Origin: Bugula neritina
Lineage: Eukaryota > Bryozoa > Gymnolaemata > Cheilostomatida > Bugulidae
Assembly: GCA_964035545.1 (NCBI GenBank)
Contig: OZ037766.1
Coordinates: forward strand, 15,950,722-16,014,721
DNA length: 64,000 nucleotides
Direction: 5' to 3'
Shown here: positions 52,830 through 64,000 of the stretch, piece by piece
How the letters are laid out: each line of letters starts with the position of its first letter
How positions within the stretch are numbered: position 1 is the first letter of the stretch
Program-made: the position numbers and the translations under genes
Notes under the pieces: generated by a model
Told to the model about the DNA's origin: nothing
Database searches by the model: none
What the model saw: the letters and a program-made list of their open reading frames with translations, nothing else

Positions 52830-55800
52830 TGACCAATTGTGTGTTCTGAATATTTTATAATATAACTTTTTATGGCAATTGTAAAAAAAGTTTTTATAAA
52901 ACAAATGCAATCAGACTAAAAAAAATAAATATTTTAAGTCAAACATTTTAAAATTCAATGTTTTGTTTATGTGAAGCTGACTAACTACTATTATGACATT
53001 TTAGTAATAAAGATGTAATAAAATTATAACTGGTAAGCATTTAAATATCATATTACAATAACAATTATTAAGCTCAACATACATATAGCATTCATATGCA
53101 CTGCATTGCCGTCCTCATTGGCAAGTTCTTACGACAAAAACACCTTCTCACTTTATATGAAATAATTATTCATTAGCTAACCACATGAAATAACCTATCT
53201 TGAGTAGTATACATGATTTGAGTTTCTATTAGTTCGAACGTGCCTCATGAAAAACCTTATCACTGTGAAAAAAATTAAAGACCTAAAGAGTTAAGCCTAC
53301 AACCTGCATCTTTTCCATGCAATCTCATATCTGATTATAGCTCAAATAACATAGGGGAGGGTGGGCCTAGAATTTAAAGGCTCTCAACTTAATGGAGGAT
53401 GGTTTGCGACACTGCCTTGTTTTACCATATTCATTGCTGTAATTAAGCTTTCCTAATCTGTTCCCTGTTTGTTTCCAGTATAAAAATTGGCACCATTCTT
53501 GAAACATTTTCAGAATAATTTTAGTACACTGCTGGCCTACATTTTCATTTTATCTAGGACTAAATGTATGTTTGAATTTGAATATTGATGGCAGAAAGAT
53601 TTTAATTAAGAAAAATATAAACTTAAATGTAAAAACTGGTGTACACAATTATAATTACCATAATGAAAATAATTAGTGGGGCAAGTAAATTGCACCTGGT
53701 TCAACTCGCACCACTTCACACTGTCATGCTACAAATTATTGTCAATATCTCTGCAATTTTAGGTTATTGCCCAGCTTTGAAAGCATGTTGAAAATACATG
53801 CCTAAATTTATTTGACTGGGCTCTACAAATTTGAGAAATCATGCAATTTTTTATGAAAAAGTGAGTTTTTAGTTTGCTCATTTTTTATGCAAAAAATGTG
53901 AAAAATACTTGCTCACCTGAAAACTCCTGCTTTGATTTTATATATTTCTATATGTTTTGTAGTTCACCTGAAACGCTTTTAAGTAAAGGAGATAAAATAG
54001 TGCCATGGTTTAATGAAGAAAATTTAGAGCATGTGGTTCAACTAGCCCCATGGTTCAAGTAGTTTAGCTGTAAAGCTTTGTGAATTGCGAGTACAGCTAA
54101 AATTTCGATTGCACCATATTTAGTTCATCATATAGCAAGAAACTCAAGAAATTAATATAAATCTCATTTATAAAATAAGTTGCTACATGGTTAACCACTT
54201 TGTTTTAGAATTTAGCTCCTATAAATAAATTTTACTTTTTCACATAGAAAAAAGAATTGCATAGCAGTTCCAAAACTTGAGTTGATTTCTTATGAATTTT
54301 AAATTGACGCTTCCTAGTAAAAATATTCATCATGCAAAATCTGGAAAATTAGCATGGCTAAAAACAAGATTGAACATAATAAATAAAGATATGGAGCTGC
54401 AATGCCATGAACTATAATTGAGGTAACTATGGGGTAGAAAATTAATATAAAAGCAATTTTTGTAAAATTATATTATAGAAATTCTATTTTATAACATATA
54501 ATGCAGGCTATTTCAAGAAATTTGGATTGCTGCATCAAAAAATTTAGCTTTATTTTATTAATGTATATGTTATAACAGACAAGTAATTATTCAATAAACC
54601 TTTATACAGTTAAAAGATGTTTATCAAATATATTATGAAATATTTCAACCATGTTTTTAGTCATAATTGTGATTATATTATTCAAACTTTATAGGGCAAC
54701 ACGTATGAACTTTAGTATACATTTTATATTTATTATAATATTTAATTTGATTTTTTATACAATTAAATTTTATTAAAATAATATACCAAATAGTTATAAA
54801 AGCCATGTGAATTAAAATGTAATAAAGATAATTAATTAACTTAGCTGCTTAAATTCAAAAAGTTTTATTGCCTTTGTTAACTGTTAACTAATAGGCCAAA
54901 ACAAAAACAATGAAAGCTGACATAGTTGAGTCTTGTACTAACGTGGACACATATATACGTTCACTTGAAATTTTTAGTTGTTAGTTTGCTAAAGACTTAG
55001 TGCAGCTACTTGTGTAATAAAGTCGTGTTAGTTTCTTATTTGCACTGTATAAGCTATATGATATTATTTTCTTTACATAGAAAATATTATTTTGAAAATG
55101 AGATTTTTATAGTGATTACTATTACAGTTTTTTCGCCAAAGGCCAATGCTAAATTCATTCAGCAATTCTGGTGAAGCAGGTATATGCTATACATATAGAT
55201 GTAGGAAGCTAGCAGAGAACCGTGATCTAGTGATTAGCAATGAACAAGTCTGCACCAGCTAATGGGTTTGAATCCCAGAGGGGTCATTGATGATGTCAGG
55301 GCGAGCATCCAGTCAGGGTTGCTACTGTAGGATTATTGCACAATTTTTGCTGTTAGGAGTTCTTGCAAGAGTGGATCCTTTAAACAAAGGTGATTGAGTG
55401 ATAGAAGTGTGAATGCTACCATCATACATGTAGTTTTCTCACAGGGGTGGTAACTATAAACTTGTGTGAGTTTTTTTTATGTAGCATACACCAGTTTATT
55501 TATATATAGCTAAGAATTAAGTAGTTAACAATGCAGTGAGCAAAAGCAGTTTAGGTGTAATAGAGCAATATACCTTACATCTCTTGTAAGAATAGAATAT
55601 AATTTTAAAATATAAAAGAAAAATGTTCTCCTAATATGATAAAAGCGCAAGGCTGAAGTATTCTTTTATAATGTCACTTAATGATAACTTGCATGAGAAT
55701 GACGCTAGTCACCAAATTTTTTATATATGAAGGCTTTTTAACAGTAATGATTCAGCAACTGCTAAACGGTAAGTAGATGGAAATAGTAAACAATGAAGAA

Positions 55801-57145
55801 TTTTTTTCAATGATTTTATTCTAAAGCTTATACTATTTATATTACCTGATGGCATATTTGTAATAATAATTGTAGCTTCACCACTAAACAATATAGGAAT
55901 GTACTAAAGTGTGTGTAGCAAATGCTATTAACTATGTTCTTAGATTCTCCCCATCTCTCAAACAGACCACTTCTTCAACCAACTACCACCTAGAAGCTCT
56001 TTGCTATTACTGTCTTGCAGTCTAAGCTACAGACATAAACAGTAGAAACACATTAACTACAAGGGTGTCTTGGCGATTTATGAACTGTGCACATTATCAT
56101 GACTCATGCTTTCACACACTATAGTACATCAATAACCTAACTTGAAATTTTTTGTGATTTCTACACAGGCTAAAATTACTGAACAATGAGTAAATGTTAT
56201 ATTATAGTTCCCATACTCATGTAAACATTTATACTAAAACTAAATAGACAAGTTGAAAGAGTGAGCTGTAGTTAAAATTAATAATTTTTGGTTATTAATG
56301 TTGATTAACTACTCAGTGAAGATTTCAGAGAAAACTTTCCAATAAGCTGTGGAGTTTTAAAAGACTCATTTCTGTTGTTTTGTGGAGAAATTTTACGACT
56401 AGCATTGTTCAACAGCAGGCCAAACTTAAACTGATTGCAATAAAACTACAAAGCCTTTGAAAACCCAGCACTATAAGAATAGAAAAAAATTTATCAAGAC
56501 TATATTATTGCGTGTATGGCATTATAAAAATATCTAAACTATGAATATAATGGTGCACTTATGCAAGCAATTTAAAGAATTCCACAGTGATGCAACACAG
56601 ATTAACTTTTTAATCGCCAACAAAAGGTAGGTATATTGAGACTTTGTTCTTATTAACTTATAGCTAGTTTTTAGAAATACCAAATTTACTTTTAAAAGTT
56701 AAATAGAAAACACCATTCAACGTTGGTCTACCCATCTCGACTATAACATTATGCTTGAGAAAATATTTTCCAATGCATTGCTGTTGATGGCTTTTTTCAA
56801 ACTTAACTTAGTAAAGTTCTATCACTGCGTTTCAGCTATAGATGGTTATTGCTAGTTACTACAAGTTATTGCCAGATATTTTAGGCTTGAACAACGTAGT
56901 TGACTTTATAAATAAATTATAACACTTTGGTTTCAGAAAAGCATATTTTTATAATGCAACAGTAAACTAGAATGTTTAGGTTGCTATTTAAATATTCAAC
57001 TATGTTATTACTTGTGCATGTGTGGTAATACGTATATTCCATTTGCATAGTAATATATATTTACATTGTAATATCTTTGTATTTTAAGGCTCAGCTGGCC
57101 TGGCCCAATTGTAAAGAAATCTCTATAATTAACACAGTCAGCAAG
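52830..57145. other. Intergenic, AT-rich, between two plus-strand OTU genes
   Basis: The 3' UTR of the gene ending at 52829 (AATAAA near 52925) and upstream DNA of the next gene. It contains the SINE at 55208. A short plus-strand frame at 53874-54062 ending VPWFNEEN...LAPWFK is isolated, unrecognised and not called. Nothing else was seen. Confidence 0.5.
55208..55490 (+). mobile_element. tRNA-derived SINE, diverged copy
   Basis: The head GTGATCTAGTGATTAGCA and the B-box-like GGGTTTGAATCCCAG are followed by TGATGATGTCAGGGCGAGCA and CATCCAGTCA, ending TTTTCTCACAGGGGTGGTAA and CTATAAACTTGTGTGAGTTT, the same 3' end as the other copies. The middle is diverged. Confidence 0.75.
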
Positions 57146-60100
57146 ATGGATTTCCGCTCAGGTACACTCTTAGCATCAGAATTCTACTGAGCTAGGCAAT
57201 ATCTAAGAACTATGCTTGATGAGTATAACATTCTACAAATATGAACAAATAGTCTTTGCTTAGTAAACAAAGGGCTATAGTAAAAATCTAGATTAAAAGT
57301 ACTCACCCAAAATCATTTTCTAGAAGGTTAATACATGCAAGCTATCAAAATGTCACCGAATCTCATAATTTTATAACATTCTAAATATATTTATAAAAAG
57401 CATGGTCACTAAAGGAGATTTAACTTGGAAGAGGTTTTCATTGCTATTATTATAAAATTTAATCTACACTATATTATAAAGTGATCAATTGCAATTCTTA
57501 CCGAAAAGCAACTAAGCCAAGATTTATTTACAATAAAGATATCACATATAAAGTTTCGTAAAAATGAATGATTCAAATAATCAACATGAAAAAGTGTTAT
57601 ACTTAGAGTATTATACTATAAGTTAACAAAGTCAATCTTGGTTGGGATTATTGTATTTATTTGAAACTGCGACCTAAGGCGTAACAGGGCATTAATCATC
57701 TTTTACCGAACTTTTATTGCACCTAGCTATTGCGCCATAAATAAGTCCACCAAAGTCTTCAACGTCTTCCTGCGTACTAAACTTAAAAAAATATCTCCTA
57801 AACTTATGTAGTAATGTGATTTAGTTTTAAAATGTTATTTAGTTTTGTTATTTCTAAATCTTATTTTTCATAAAAAATAGCTTGTTTATATATTAGTATA
57901 TTATTTTACAAAATAATTTTGATAAAGCGTAAGATATTACTGCCATACTGTAAATTATTAGAATCTGTACTAAATTGCAGAAGTTGCATTTAATTTGCAC
58001 ATTAATTGTTCTATCAGTTGGAAAAACACTAAAATTGTATGCTGTTAGATTTTAGTTTTGCGGCTATATGCATTTACAATAACTCATACATATATCAGCA
58101 GAGATTTTGAGTTTGAGCTGCAAAATTTTTAGCTGAAATACTCTGAGCTTCAAGACAAAAAAAAAGCAACTTTTGAAAGCTCTTGTTGTCTTTCCAATGT
58201 ACAGTATTTTATTGAAAACTCAGCAATAAAGAAGTATTAAATATCACTCAAATATGCTTTCAAGATTTATTCTAAGCAAGACATTTATTATAATGTTATA
58301 ATATATAGTCTGTAACTATTCTGTAAAAAGTATTTCTTCCAAATACTCCCCATTACTTTTATACAGCAAAATACCAATGCAAAACCCTACCAAGACATTT
58401 GGAAGACTTGCAGAGAGCAGTGGTATCTATTCCTGGAGATGGAAATTGTCTGTTTCAGTCTATTGCGGAGCAGATTCATCAAGAGCCCCGCTACACGGCT
58501 CAGCAACTCAGAACCCTAGCAGTTAATTATGGCATAGCAAATTCAGCTACTTATGCAGATTACTTTTGGCAAGACTCTTGTGGTGAAGATGTCAGTACAC
58601 CTAGAAGAAGAAGAATAATATTTGAAAATAACCTTTCGTCATTTCTCGATGCAGGAGTATGGGATGGTATAGTTGGAGATCTCATGACCACATTGGTTGC
58701 TTTGGCTGCTAATCTAGAGATAGTAGTTCTCAAAAATAATATGCCTCCTATATTTCTTCCACACGAGTTTGAAGTGACTGATAATTCAATTGTCATAGTG
58801 CACATTAGTGATGGCACTCACTATAATGCAACAAGACCAATGACAGATGAGGAGAAATATTATTCATCTTGTCCAACAGGTATGCATGCCATCTTATGTA
58901 CATCTGCAAAAGCATATCCAGTAAATATTCTAGTTTAGCAAATAGCACTAAAAGGGTTTATTGAGCAATTAAACAGATGCATTAACAACATCCTTTAGCA
59001 AACAGCTAAGATATGACTGGTCAATAGTTATTGCGTGCAATACTATAGACTGAGAGTTTTTCAAAATTATTTTAATTTGTAAGATGCATTTTGTAAATTT
59101 TAGAATATGGGTCTGTGCGAAAACAAGCAGAGAACCTTAATAGAATTATTGTTGATCAACCAGTGAGAGATGGGGACAGTTTTTTTATTAGCGTTGGTGA
59201 ACAAGTTAGAAGATCTCCAGTATATGTGCGAAAAAGTGTTATTGATTACTGGAAAGAATTTGGAAATGAATTGTATAATTGCTATCCAGAGGATTTTCTA
59301 AAATTCTTTGAGCTACAAAATGAAGTTCCTGAGAAAGGATTTTGGCACAAAGACATAGAAAGGATGTGTCTCCTAATTATACAGAGAGCTTATAGGTTAA
59401 AACATATACTACTGTTGAGGCGAAACCAGCCACCACTTGCCGCTCCCGAACGTTCCAATCCATTACCGTACGTTGATGAGGAAACTGTGGTACTTGTAAA
59501 AGGAAGAGATGACTGCTATGCTTCGACAATGTATAAAGGTAAGGAGAGCTACAATGAGAATATTCCCATCAGCGATAGCTATAGCAATTATAAATTTACC
59601 TTTTTAAGGCTTGCGTTCAATGTTTACTAAAATGTATACGCTTAAATTTAAGGTGAAGTTTACAATCATCCAACGACAATTGCAAAGCTTGGTGAATTGG
59701 GCATTACCACCACAACACCATGTTCTACTGCTGCTGCAATCAGTTCCCCAACCTTGACAAGTAGCAAACATATCGCAGGTATGTAAAGCCATGGCATAGC
59801 TATAATAGTAGTAGTATAAGATATATAATAGTATAACATATAAATTATGCAATAAATAGCATACTACTTAAAAACTCACTAACACAAATTTATAGTTGCT
59901 ATCCCTGTGAGAAAACCCCTGATAGAAGGGGTTTTTGTTGAATCTGGGCTAATTGGATTTATTTAGATGAGGCACAGGAGCAATTATGACTGGATGCTCT
60001 TTCTAACATCACCAATGGCTTTTGTCAGGGCTCGAACCCACGACTTCGTGTTTACTAGGCAAATGCTCTTATCCTTAGACTACGGCTGCTCCCTATTATA

Positions 60101-63100
60101 TATTATTCAAATTAATTGAGAAATATGTAAATGTGTTCAATTTGAATTAAAGTGCATTTTTTAAAAATAATGTTGTGCATGGATAAATTTTCAAAACTTT
60201 AAAGACAATTTTATTGTTGTGATAAAAGCTATAGCCAATAAGTAATTCTCATTCACAAAAATGTACTTCTTATGCTGTTAGCTTCAGTTTGCTATTTAAA
60301 ATACAAGAACAAGTTTTAGTAAGAAGAAAAACTCATTTCTATAGAAGTAAATATTAAAACATTATTATTACTTATAGAAAGTTTTTAATGTTTCGGTCAA
60401 TTCCATAGAAATGGGTTTTTATTTGCTTTTGCTTAACCCATCATGACCTACTGAATGTAAAACTATTTTCATACAGTGTTTGCAGACATTATATTTTGGT
60501 AAGCCTAGGGCCATACGGTGCGTATTTTCGCATGCAAAAATTGAAACCACAAGTAGCAAAGGTGTCCACTGTAGCGTCAGTGATGCGTGATAAATAAAGC
60601 TTTCATTTTTAAATCGCACTCGCTTACAATAAAACGCAATTTACTGGAATGTAGCACTAAAATAAAAAAATTGGGCTCGCTAAATAACTACCGGCCAATT
60701 AGGTGACGACGACAGAGACGATTCGCACTTGCGTTGAGAATGCTGAGCGACAAGTGCGAACGTTTTCTCAACGCCTACAGCAGACACCTTTGCTACTTGC
60801 GATTTCAATTTTCGCATGCGAAAATACGCACAGTGTGGCCCTAGGCTAACACAAACTACTGTGTGTGTGTGTGCCTTAATTGCAGTCCATTGCAAAAATG
60901 AGGAACTTTTCTTACATAATTGTAAGAGAGGCATTATTAATACAGAGTGAGCAATTGACTGGTAGTAGTTGAAAACGTATGAGGCCTTCTTTCACCCTAT
61001 AAAGAACATATATGTGACAGCATAAATCAAATGATCTGAGGATGTCATGAAAAGTGTATAGCGTTTTTATTAGCAACTATGTTCACATCTGAAAAGATTT
61101 CCTTGGTACATATGTAAATGCTGAAACAGGGCATATAAACAAATATACCACAGTAATATAAACGAATATGCTTGTCAGGAGTTCGATAGTCACTAGCATT
61201 GCTCTGTGAGTATTTTTAAGAGTTAGAAAATCATAACCTTAACTCTCTAGCGTTTAGAGAGTCGGCATACTGAATTACATAAAAAATAACTCCTGAAGTA
61301 AACTATTTAATAAATGTGGTAAGAGGCTGCCTTTAAGAAATTACAAGCTGCTTATAAACCCGATAGTAGTGTAGGCAACTCCAGTGTTCTTCAGCAGATG
61401 CAAATACTACAAATGGGAAACCTTACTTTGTATTGCTATGTCAGGAGCATAAGTCAACAAATAGTATACAAAAGACAGGAATTGGAAATTTTAAATTTAT
61501 GATATAATTGCTTGAAAACACGTATTTCCTAATAATTTCTATCGAATAACATATTCAAATATAAGAGTGTAAAATATAGTTAGAGATAGTAATATTAAGC
61601 ATGGGCTATTGAATATCTAAAGCTTAACAAATGTTTGATCTACAGAGCTTAAAATAAGCAACTGCCTAATTTCATTCGTTTTTGCAGTAAACCTTTAAAC
61701 TGAGAAAAACATTTTAGGCTTATATTATCTAATATAACTTGCTGTTCTGTAAATTTTTATTCATTTATACTGTTTTATTAATTATTGATTTATTTTTTAT
61801 TGACTTAATAATCTGAACTGTATAATTGTTTTGACCAATACTTCCTGTGGTGTAGCCAAACAAAAAGCCCCTAAAAGAAAGTTGGAGTATCAACCTCAGA
61901 TAGGAGAGCCGCAGTTAAAACGCCCAAAGCCAAAGATTTTTTCGTGTATGTTTTACAACTTATGATACTTTTCTTAATTGTATTCTTTGCATTTATAGAA
62001 AAATTTGTTTAAACTTTATTATTTTGTTGCAAGCATTTAATGAGTTTTATGGTTAAAAGTGCTTTCTTAAAATGTGACTGTAGTAGATTTATCAAGTAAC
62101 TTTGAAATAGAGTCTACAGCTAACCTGTTGTTAAATCATCATGGTGATATGTTGCACTATTGATTACACAGACATTTCATTATATAAACTCAAGAAAATT
62201 TATAGCCGCTATCCCTGTGAGAAACCCCTGATAGTAAGAGTTTTTGTTAAAGTAGGCTAAGGACTTACTTAAATGAGGCACAGGAGCAATTATGATTGGA
62301 TGCTCTTCCTAACATCACCGATAGCCTTTGTCTGGGCTTGAACCCATGACCATCTTGTTTACTAGGCAAACGCTTTAACCCCTAGACCACAGCTGCTCTT
62401 TTGACATTTTACTATATACATGAATTAAATAACTTCATCATGTACATTTATATAATATATATCATTATTTTAAATATGTGTTAAAAATCTTAGCTACAGT
62501 ATTGATTTTGCATATAGTATAATAATTAAAACGATATATCTTTGTGAGTGAATGTAACAGTTGAATTTTCTTGTTCTGGTATACAGGTGAAGAAATCGAT
62601 GAAAGCCAACCTTCACTCTATCCAACAGTACCCATCACTGAGCCACTCTTCGTACAAGGTCATTTTAAAATTACATTGCTAAAGTAAATTCATAAGTGGT
62701 TTAGCTTTGAAATATTATAGTTCTGTTAGTTAACTATCAACCTAGTAAATCATTCATTGCACCAAAACGTTTTGCAGCATTTGCATTTTAACTTAAGTTC
62801 ATAGAGTTGCATCAACAATTGAAAGATATACTGTGTTCGCTACAAGTTTAACAGTAAAATTTTTTCTGGCATATAGTGCATGGACGAGAGATAGACTATC
62901 CAAAAATTTCTCCAATTACTTCGCCTATGGTAGCAACAACATCTCCTTATGGGCAATGGGGCTCACAGCAGCAAGAGTCTACACCGATGGAGTTAGACCA
63001 CTCTCCAGCTCTAGATATATCTTTGTACCAGTCATCTGAGAAAGAGGTGAAATCAAAGCCATGTAGGCAAACTGCATCAGATAGATCTCGGTCATTAAGT

Positions 63101-63331
63101 CCCCGTAAGTCCCCAAACTCCCATTCTTGCAGACAGAGAGCATTAAGTTCGAAAAGGACATCACCCCCAACCTCTTGTGGTCAGAAGCAAGCACATGAAA
63201 GATCCCGGACACCGAGTCCTTATAAACCTGTGATGATACCATCACGTAGGTCTAGAGGCTCAGCATCTTCAGATGAGTCTCCAAAGCCATTTAAAACCCC
63301 AACTACTCCAGCTCGCACTCCAAGACAATAA
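57146..63331 (+). CDS. Tandem OTU-domain protein (intact OTU plus doubly dead OTU) with RS-like tail
   Basis: Seven exons: 57146-57161 (ATGGATTTCCGCTCAG|GT), 58367-58879, 59104-59538, 59653-59778, 61856-61945, 62587-62658, 62877-63331 (stop TAA). All introns are phase 1; the sum is 1707 nt, 568 residues. The first OTU domain has GDGNCLFQSIAEQI (Cys33) and GTHYNATRPM (His157), predicted active as a deubiquitinase-like cysteine protease. The second reads RDGDSFFISVGEQV (Cys to Ser), and its C-terminal site is RDDCYAST where His is expected, so both catalytic residues are lost. Later exons give a Thr/Ser-rich linker, a basic stretch (APKRKLEY, possible nuclear signal) and a Ser/Arg/Pro-rich tail with SRSLSP and SRTPSP motifs. 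Such tails occur in nuclear RNA-processing proteins, which suggests but does not show a nuclear role. Confidence 0.82.
59887..60094 (-). mobile_element. tRNA-derived SINE
   Basis: Same family, minus orientation: TTTATAGTTGCTATCCCTGT and AGAAAACCCCTGATAGAAGG at the left end, GGATGCTCTTTCTAACATCA in the body, GGGCTCGAACCCACGACTTC (B box on the complement) and TACGGCTGCTCCC (head) at the right. Intronic, between exons 59653-59778 and 61856-61945 of the flanking OTU gene. Confidence 0.85.
60502..60847. mobile_element. MITE-like element with about 75-bp terminal inverted repeats
   Basis: The left arm AGCCTAGGGCCATACGGTGC...AAGTAGCAAAGGTGTCC and the right arm, read on the complement (AGCCTAGGGCCACACTGTGC...AAGTAGCAAAGGTGTC), match over about 75 bases with few changes. 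Internal GCATGC palindromes are present. There is no transposase frame. The target duplication could not be fixed (possibly TA-like). The superfamily is not recognised. It lies in the same intron as the preceding SINE. Confidence 0.8.
62187..62402 (-). mobile_element. tRNA-derived SINE with target-site duplication
   Basis: Same family, minus orientation, full-length. Imperfect 16-bp direct repeats GACATTTCATTATATA (62171-62186) and GACATTTTACTATATA (62403-62418) flank it. Intronic, between exons 61856-61945 and 62587-62658. Confidence 0.85.
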
Positions 63332-63590
63332 CTTTGAGAAATGTAGTCTTGTAATTATTATCAATTTAATTGTTGTGACAATAAAGTTATAAAATTTAGC
63401 TAGAGCTCAACTAAAACAAGATGATGCATTATTATTATATAAAACTGTTATAGTAATTATATCAAAAGCAAATTTATATAGTTTATTTTACTTGAATCAA
63501 TAAATCTAATATTGAAAAATTTTTTAAAAATGATGTTACGTGTACACAAAAGTTGTTTATATTTATGTATGCATAAAATTATCTTGAGAA
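63332..63590 (+). other. Probable 3' UTR of the last OTU gene
   Basis: Follows the stop at 63331. AATAAAG near 63380 is a likely polyadenylation signal. No coding exon seen. Confidence 0.5.
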
Positions 63591-63594
63591 TTAG

Positions 63595-63595
<1 letters not shown>

Positions 63596-63664
<69 letters not shown>

Positions 63665-63776
63665 AGGGAGGGAGGGAGGGAGGGAGGGAGGGAGGGAGGG
63701 AGGGAGGGAGGGAGGGAGGGAGGGAGGGAGGGAGGGAGGGAGGGAGGGAGGGAGGGAGGGAGAGAGAGAGGGAGGT
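63596..63776. repeat. (GA)n followed by (GGGA)n microsatellite
   Basis: About 60 bases of GA dinucleotide, a G run, then about 100 bases of GGGA/GGAG tetranucleotide. The purine-rich strand is the plus strand. Apparent Arg/Glu/Gly and Ser/Leu/Pro frames on either strand are artefacts. Confidence 0.97.
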
Positions 63777-64000
63777 GCAAGAGTCTGTCAGGATTGACAA
63801 TGTATGGCATCTTCAGTACTGGTGTCTTGCATGTCGAGCTGTAAGTTTTTTAACATTGTTTCTGACTCTAAGTCAGTCCGGCATGAATGCTTTGCTTTCA
63901 TTAAGCACAGTAGCAGGAAAGAGTGATACAGTTCTTAATGCTTGAAATAAAACTTATACTTATTAATCAAAGATGAATTTTTAATGCTTTAGCTTGCATA
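63777..64000. other. Unassigned end of window
   Basis: Short unique sequence after the microsatellite. No exon could be supported. Confidence 0.4.

Noticed and set aside
60419-60934. Two minus-strand open frames
   Set aside because: They lie on the arms and centre of the inverted-repeat MITE.
63457-63844. Arg/Glu/Gly and Ser/Leu/Pro frames
   Set aside because: (GA)n/(GGGA)n microsatellite.

Overview
The window is nuclear DNA from an animal. It is AT-rich, its genes are split by many GT-AG introns, and it holds tRNA-derived SINEs, a LINE remnant, hAT-like and other MITEs, and long (TA)n and minisatellite tracts. Two genes are recognisable from memory of their families: vitamin K-dependent gamma-carboxylase (GGCX) and the Notch-pathway E3 ligase Mind bomb (MIB1 type). 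An invertebrate, perhaps a spiralian, seems likely from the compact mixture, but the sequence does not prove the phylum. All exon limits below were read by eye from splice consensus, reading phase and family similarity.

Layout. (1) 1-2466, plus strand: the 3' end of a sushi/CCP-domain single-pass membrane protein. (2) 4060-15672, minus strand: a complete 15-exon GGCX gene (729 residues) with a LINE remnant and a 29-bp minisatellite in its second intron. (3) 18661-30547, plus strand: a complete 15-exon MIB1 gene (1038 residues). One intron carries a tandem array of AP-1-like sites. Another begins with a 1.4-kb minisatellite made of the exon's own 3' end plus its 5' splice site. GGCX and MIB1 are head to head. 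(4) 32034-63331: a cluster of five OTU-domain (ovarian tumour-type deubiquitinase) genes. Three lie on the minus strand (32034-35572, 37461-41868, 42907-46511) and two on the plus strand (50012-52829, 57146-63331), so the two groups diverge from about 46.5-50 kb.

The OTU cluster is the most interesting part. Every internal exon is phase 1-1. The OTU domain is always coded by a single exon, followed by low-complexity Ser/Pro, Arg/Ser or W-x-x-N-P repeat tails. Three genes pair one OTU domain with an intact Cys/His with a second OTU domain lacking the catalytic Cys. One gene has only a dead OTU and one has only an intact OTU. This looks like a lineage-specific family that keeps active and pseudo-enzyme OTU domains together. 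Function is unknown; ubiquitin or ubiquitin-like deconjugation and binding is the family-based inference.

Several copies of one tRNA-derived SINE family lie in introns and intergenic DNA, one of them split by an hAT-like MITE.
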